A DNA stretch of 64,000 nucleotides, taken from NCBI GenBank assembly GCA_963974125.1, contig CAXBCH010000004.1, positions 1-64,000 of the forward strand, written 5' to 3'. The stretch comes from Haliea sp963974125. GTDB taxonomy: Bacteria; Pseudomonadota; Gammaproteobacteria; Pseudomonadales; Halieaceae. The translations under genes were made by a program, and so were the position numbers. The notes below the pieces were generated by a model. It saw only the letters and a list, made by a program, of their open reading frames with translations, was not told the DNA's origin and searched no databases. Below, piece after piece: positions 61,856-64,000 of the stretch (position 1 is its first letter; every line of letters starts with the position of its first letter).

Positions 61856-61884
61856 ACTTTACTTTTCCCGGGCAGGTTTGTCAA
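61856..61884 (-). promoter_or_regulatory. Strong sigma70 promoter for tRNA-Leu, GC-rich discriminator
   Basis: On the minus strand TTGACA (61879-61884), 17 bases, TAAAGT (61856-61861), then a GC-rich discriminator (GCGCGCCC), typical of stringently controlled stable-RNA promoters. The tRNA starts 36 bases after the -10. On the plus strand a TATACT at 61893-61898 could serve rnr. Confidence 0.7.
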
Positions 61885-61951
61885 TCCTCGCGTATACTGT
61901 CGCCCAGTAAAAATTGATACAGTCGAAACAGACAAGGACACCGCTCTCAAT

Positions 61952-64000
61952 ATGACCAAAAAAGGCAAGATTGCCGACCCCCATGCAGAGCGCGAAGCTG
62001 CGCGCTATGACAATCCCATCCCCAGCCGCGAGGCGATTCTCGAGCTGCTGGCCGAGGCGGACAAGCCCCTCAGTCACCCCCAGATCGCCAGGCAGCTCCT
62101 GCTCGACGACGAAGACTCGATAGAAGCCTTGCGCAAGCGCCTGCGGGCGATGGAGCGCGATGGCCAGCTGATGGTCAACCGCCGCGGCGCCTACGGCCTG
62201 GTGGACAAGATGAACCTGCTGCGCTGCCGGGTGCAGGGCCACCGCGACGGCTACGGCTTCGCCATTCCCCTGGAGCAGGGGGATGACCTCTACCTGAGCT
62301 CGCGGCAGATGCAGTTCGTCTTTGATGGCGATGAAGTACTGGCCACTGTCATCGGCCTGGACCGGCGCGGGCGTCCGGAAGGCAGGGTGGTCGAAGTCCT
62401 GCACCGTGGCACCAGTCGCATCGTCGGCCGCTATGAAGAGGAGAGCGGCATCGGCTTCGTGGTGCCGGACAACAGCCGCGTCAACCACCGCATCCTGATC
62501 CCGCCGAAACTCAAGGGCGGTGCGAAGTCCGGCCAGATCGTCACTGCCGAGATCACCGACTACCCCACGCGCAACCTGGGTGCCAAGGGCAGCATCGTCG
62601 AGGTACTGGGCGACCACCTGGATCCGGGCCTGGAAATCGATGTCGCGATTCGCTCCCACAACATCCCCCACGAGTGGCCGGAGGAGGTCCTGCGCGAGGC
62701 CGGTTCGCTGGAGACGGAGCCGCTCGAAGAGGACAAGCAGTACCGCGCGGACCTGCGCAAGCTGGCCTTTGTCACCATCGACGGCGAAGATGCCCGCGAC
62801 TTCGACGATGCCCTGTACTGTGAGAAGCGCCTGCGCGGCTGGCGCCTGTGGGTGGCGATCGCCGATGTCTCGCACTATGTGCAGCCGGGCTCGGCCCTGG
62901 ACGAGGAAGCCGCCCTGCGCGGCAATTCGGTGTACTTCCCTGAGCAGGTGGTGCCGATGCTGCCCGAGGCCCTGTCCAACGGGCTCTGTTCGCTGAAGCC
63001 CGAAGTCGATCGCCTGGCCATGGTCTGCGAAATGGAACTCAGCGGCTCAGGCAAGCTGACCGGTTTCCGCTTTTTCGAGGCGGTGATTCACTCGCATGCC
63101 CGCCTGACCTATACCCAGGTCGGTGAGCTGCTGGAGCAGGGTAGCCATCCGGACATCAGCAAGAGCCTGGTCAAGGATCTGAAACGGCTGCACTCCCTGT
63201 ACAAGGTGCTGCGCAGCGCCCGCGGTGATCGCGGCGCGATTGATTTCGAGACCACCGAGACCCGTATCCTGTTCAACGAGCAGCGCAAGATCGACGCCAT
63301 CGTGCCGGTGGTGCGCAATGACGCCCACAAGATTGTCGAGGAGTGCATGCTCTGCGCCAACGTGGCGGCCGCGCGCTTCTATGAAGAACACAAATTGCCG
63401 GTCCTGTACCGGGTGCACGAAGGCCCCACCCCCGAGAAGCTGGAGAACCTGCGCGCCTTCCTGGGCGAGCTGGGCCTGGACCTGCGTGGCGGCGACAAGC
63501 CGACCCCGGCCCACTACGGCAAGCTGCTGGATGAAGTGCAGTCCCGCGACGACGCCAATGTCATCCAGACCATGCTGCTGCGCTCCCTGCGCCAGGCGGT
63601 CTACCAGCCCGAGAACGAGGGTCACTTCGGCCTTCACTATCCGGCCTATGCCCACTTCACCTCGCCGATCCGGCGCTATGCGGACCTGCTGGTGCACCGG
63701 GGCATCCGCCACATCATTCGTTCCAAGGTGCGCACCAAGACCGTGGTGCGCCAGCGCGGTGCGCCGCTGTTGCCGAAGGAGGATATCTTCCCCTACGACG
63801 AGCGCGACATGGTGGCGTACGGTATGCACTGCTCCATGTCCGAGCGGCGGGCGGACGATGCCACCCGCGATGTGGAGTCCTGGCTCAAGTGCGAGTTCCT
63901 GCAGGATCATGTGGGCGACGAGTTCGATGGCATCATTGCCGCGGTCACCAGCTTCGGCCTGTTTGTGGAGTTGCAGCCCATCTATATAGAAGGGCTGGTG
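61952..64000 (+). CDS. rnr: Ribonuclease R (3'-end truncated by window edge)
   Basis: The first 683 codons of RNase R, a processive exoribonuclease that degrades structured RNA, are present; the frame runs open to the last base. An N-terminal HTH region (about 22-85, SREAILELLAEADKPLSHPQIA) precedes cold-shock domains (GYGFAIPLEQGDDLYLS), the RNB domain with TIDGEDARDFDDALY (about 276-290) and FTSPIRRYADLLVHRG, and the beginning of the S1 domain (VGDEFDGIIAAVTSFGLFVEL). The ATG at 61952 has ACAAGGACA upstream. Expected full length is about 800 residues or more, so only the C-terminal part lies outside the window. The rlmB gene is the expected next gene. Confidence 0.97.
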   Translation, partial: MTKKGKIADPHAEREAARYDNPIPSREAILELLAEADKPLSHPQIARQLLLDDEDSIEALRKRLRAMERDGQLMVNRRGAYGLVDKMNLLRCRVQGHRDGYGFAIPLEQGDDLYLSSRQMQFVFDGDEVLATVIGLDRRGRPEGRVVEVLHRGTSRIVGRYEEESGIGFVVPDNSRVNHRILIPPKLKGGAKSGQIVTAEITDYPTRNLGAKGSIVEVLGDHLDPGLEIDVAIRSHNIPHEWPEEVLREAGSLETEPLEEDKQYRADLRKLAFVTIDGEDARDFDDALYCEKRLRGWRLWVAIADVSHYVQPGSALDEEAALRGNSVYFPEQVVPMLPEALSNGLCSLKPEVDRLAMVCEMELSGSGKLTGFRFFEAVIHSHARLTYTQVGELLEQGSHPDISKSLVKDLKRLHSLYKVLRSARGDRGAIDFETTETRILFNEQRKIDAIVPVVRNDAHKIVEECMLCANVAAARFYEEHKLPVLYRVHEGPTPEKLENLRAFLGELGLDLRGGDKPTPAHYGKLLDEVQSRDDANVIQTMLLRSLRQAVYQPENEGHFGLHYPAYAHFTSPIRRYADLLVHRGIRHIIRSKVRTKTVVRQRGAPLLPKEDIFPYDERDMVAYGMHCSMSERRADDATRDVESWLKCEFLQDHVGDEFDGIIAAVTSFGLFVELQPIYIEGLV

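Noticed and set aside
1..64000. Prophage, insertion sequence, integrative element or CRISPR array
   Set aside because: No transposase, integrase, phage structural gene, terminal repeats or spaced direct repeats were seen.

Overview
This is about 64 kb of GC-rich chromosome from a gammaproteobacterium. The order orn/rsgA, queG-nnr-tsaE-amiB-mutL-miaA-hfq-hflX-hflK-hflC-DUF2065-hisZ-purA, tRNA-Leu and rnr follows the Pseudomonas-type arrangement of this core region. The extra content (a TonB-dependent receptor, a quinohemoprotein amine dehydrogenase locus, an RND pump, an Anbu cluster) suits an aerobic marine or soil heterotroph, for example a Halieaceae/Cellvibrionales relative. That placement is inference; no rRNA is present to settle it.

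Layout. (1) Positions 48-15841 form an amine-oxidation locus: a phenylacetaldehyde-type aldehyde dehydrogenase, a divergent TonB-dependent receptor, two acyl-CoA synthetases, then qhpA-D-C-B-F-E and a convergent qhpG. The periplasmic quinohemoprotein would convert an amine to an aldehyde, the dehydrogenase would make the acid, and the ligases the CoA thioester. (2) Positions 16019-28016 hold asnS, an RNase II, a PIN-PhoH protein, an RND pump coupled to psd, rsgA and orn. (3) Positions 28128-33395 are an accessory insertion: a LysM lipoprotein, a membrane FHA protein, a TPR lipoprotein, a polysaccharide deacetylase lipoprotein and a transmembrane Ser/Thr kinase. (4) Positions 33453-47412 are the conserved queG-to-purA block. 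(5) Positions 47431-61599 are a second insertion: a MAPEG protein, a small AraC-type HTH protein, an M48 peptidase with LemA, a MATE transporter, a molybdopterin oxidoreductase, an ATP-grasp/alpha-E/zinc-peptidase operon and a convergent operon with Anbu, an AMP-phosphorylase-like enzyme and a PRPP-synthase paralogue. (6) A tRNA-Leu(CAG) and the start of rnr, cut by the window edge, close the sequence.

Most genes are closely packed with 1-4 base stop/start overlaps, so operons are clear. No insertion sequence, transposase, integrase, CRISPR array or rRNA was seen, and no gene looks frameshifted. The only incomplete gene is rnr at the right edge. The points most worth a second look are the complete qhp locus with its cross-link template peptide, the Anbu region without the usual transglutaminase but with a zinc peptidase and nucleotide-salvage enzymes, and the kinase/FHA/envelope module.
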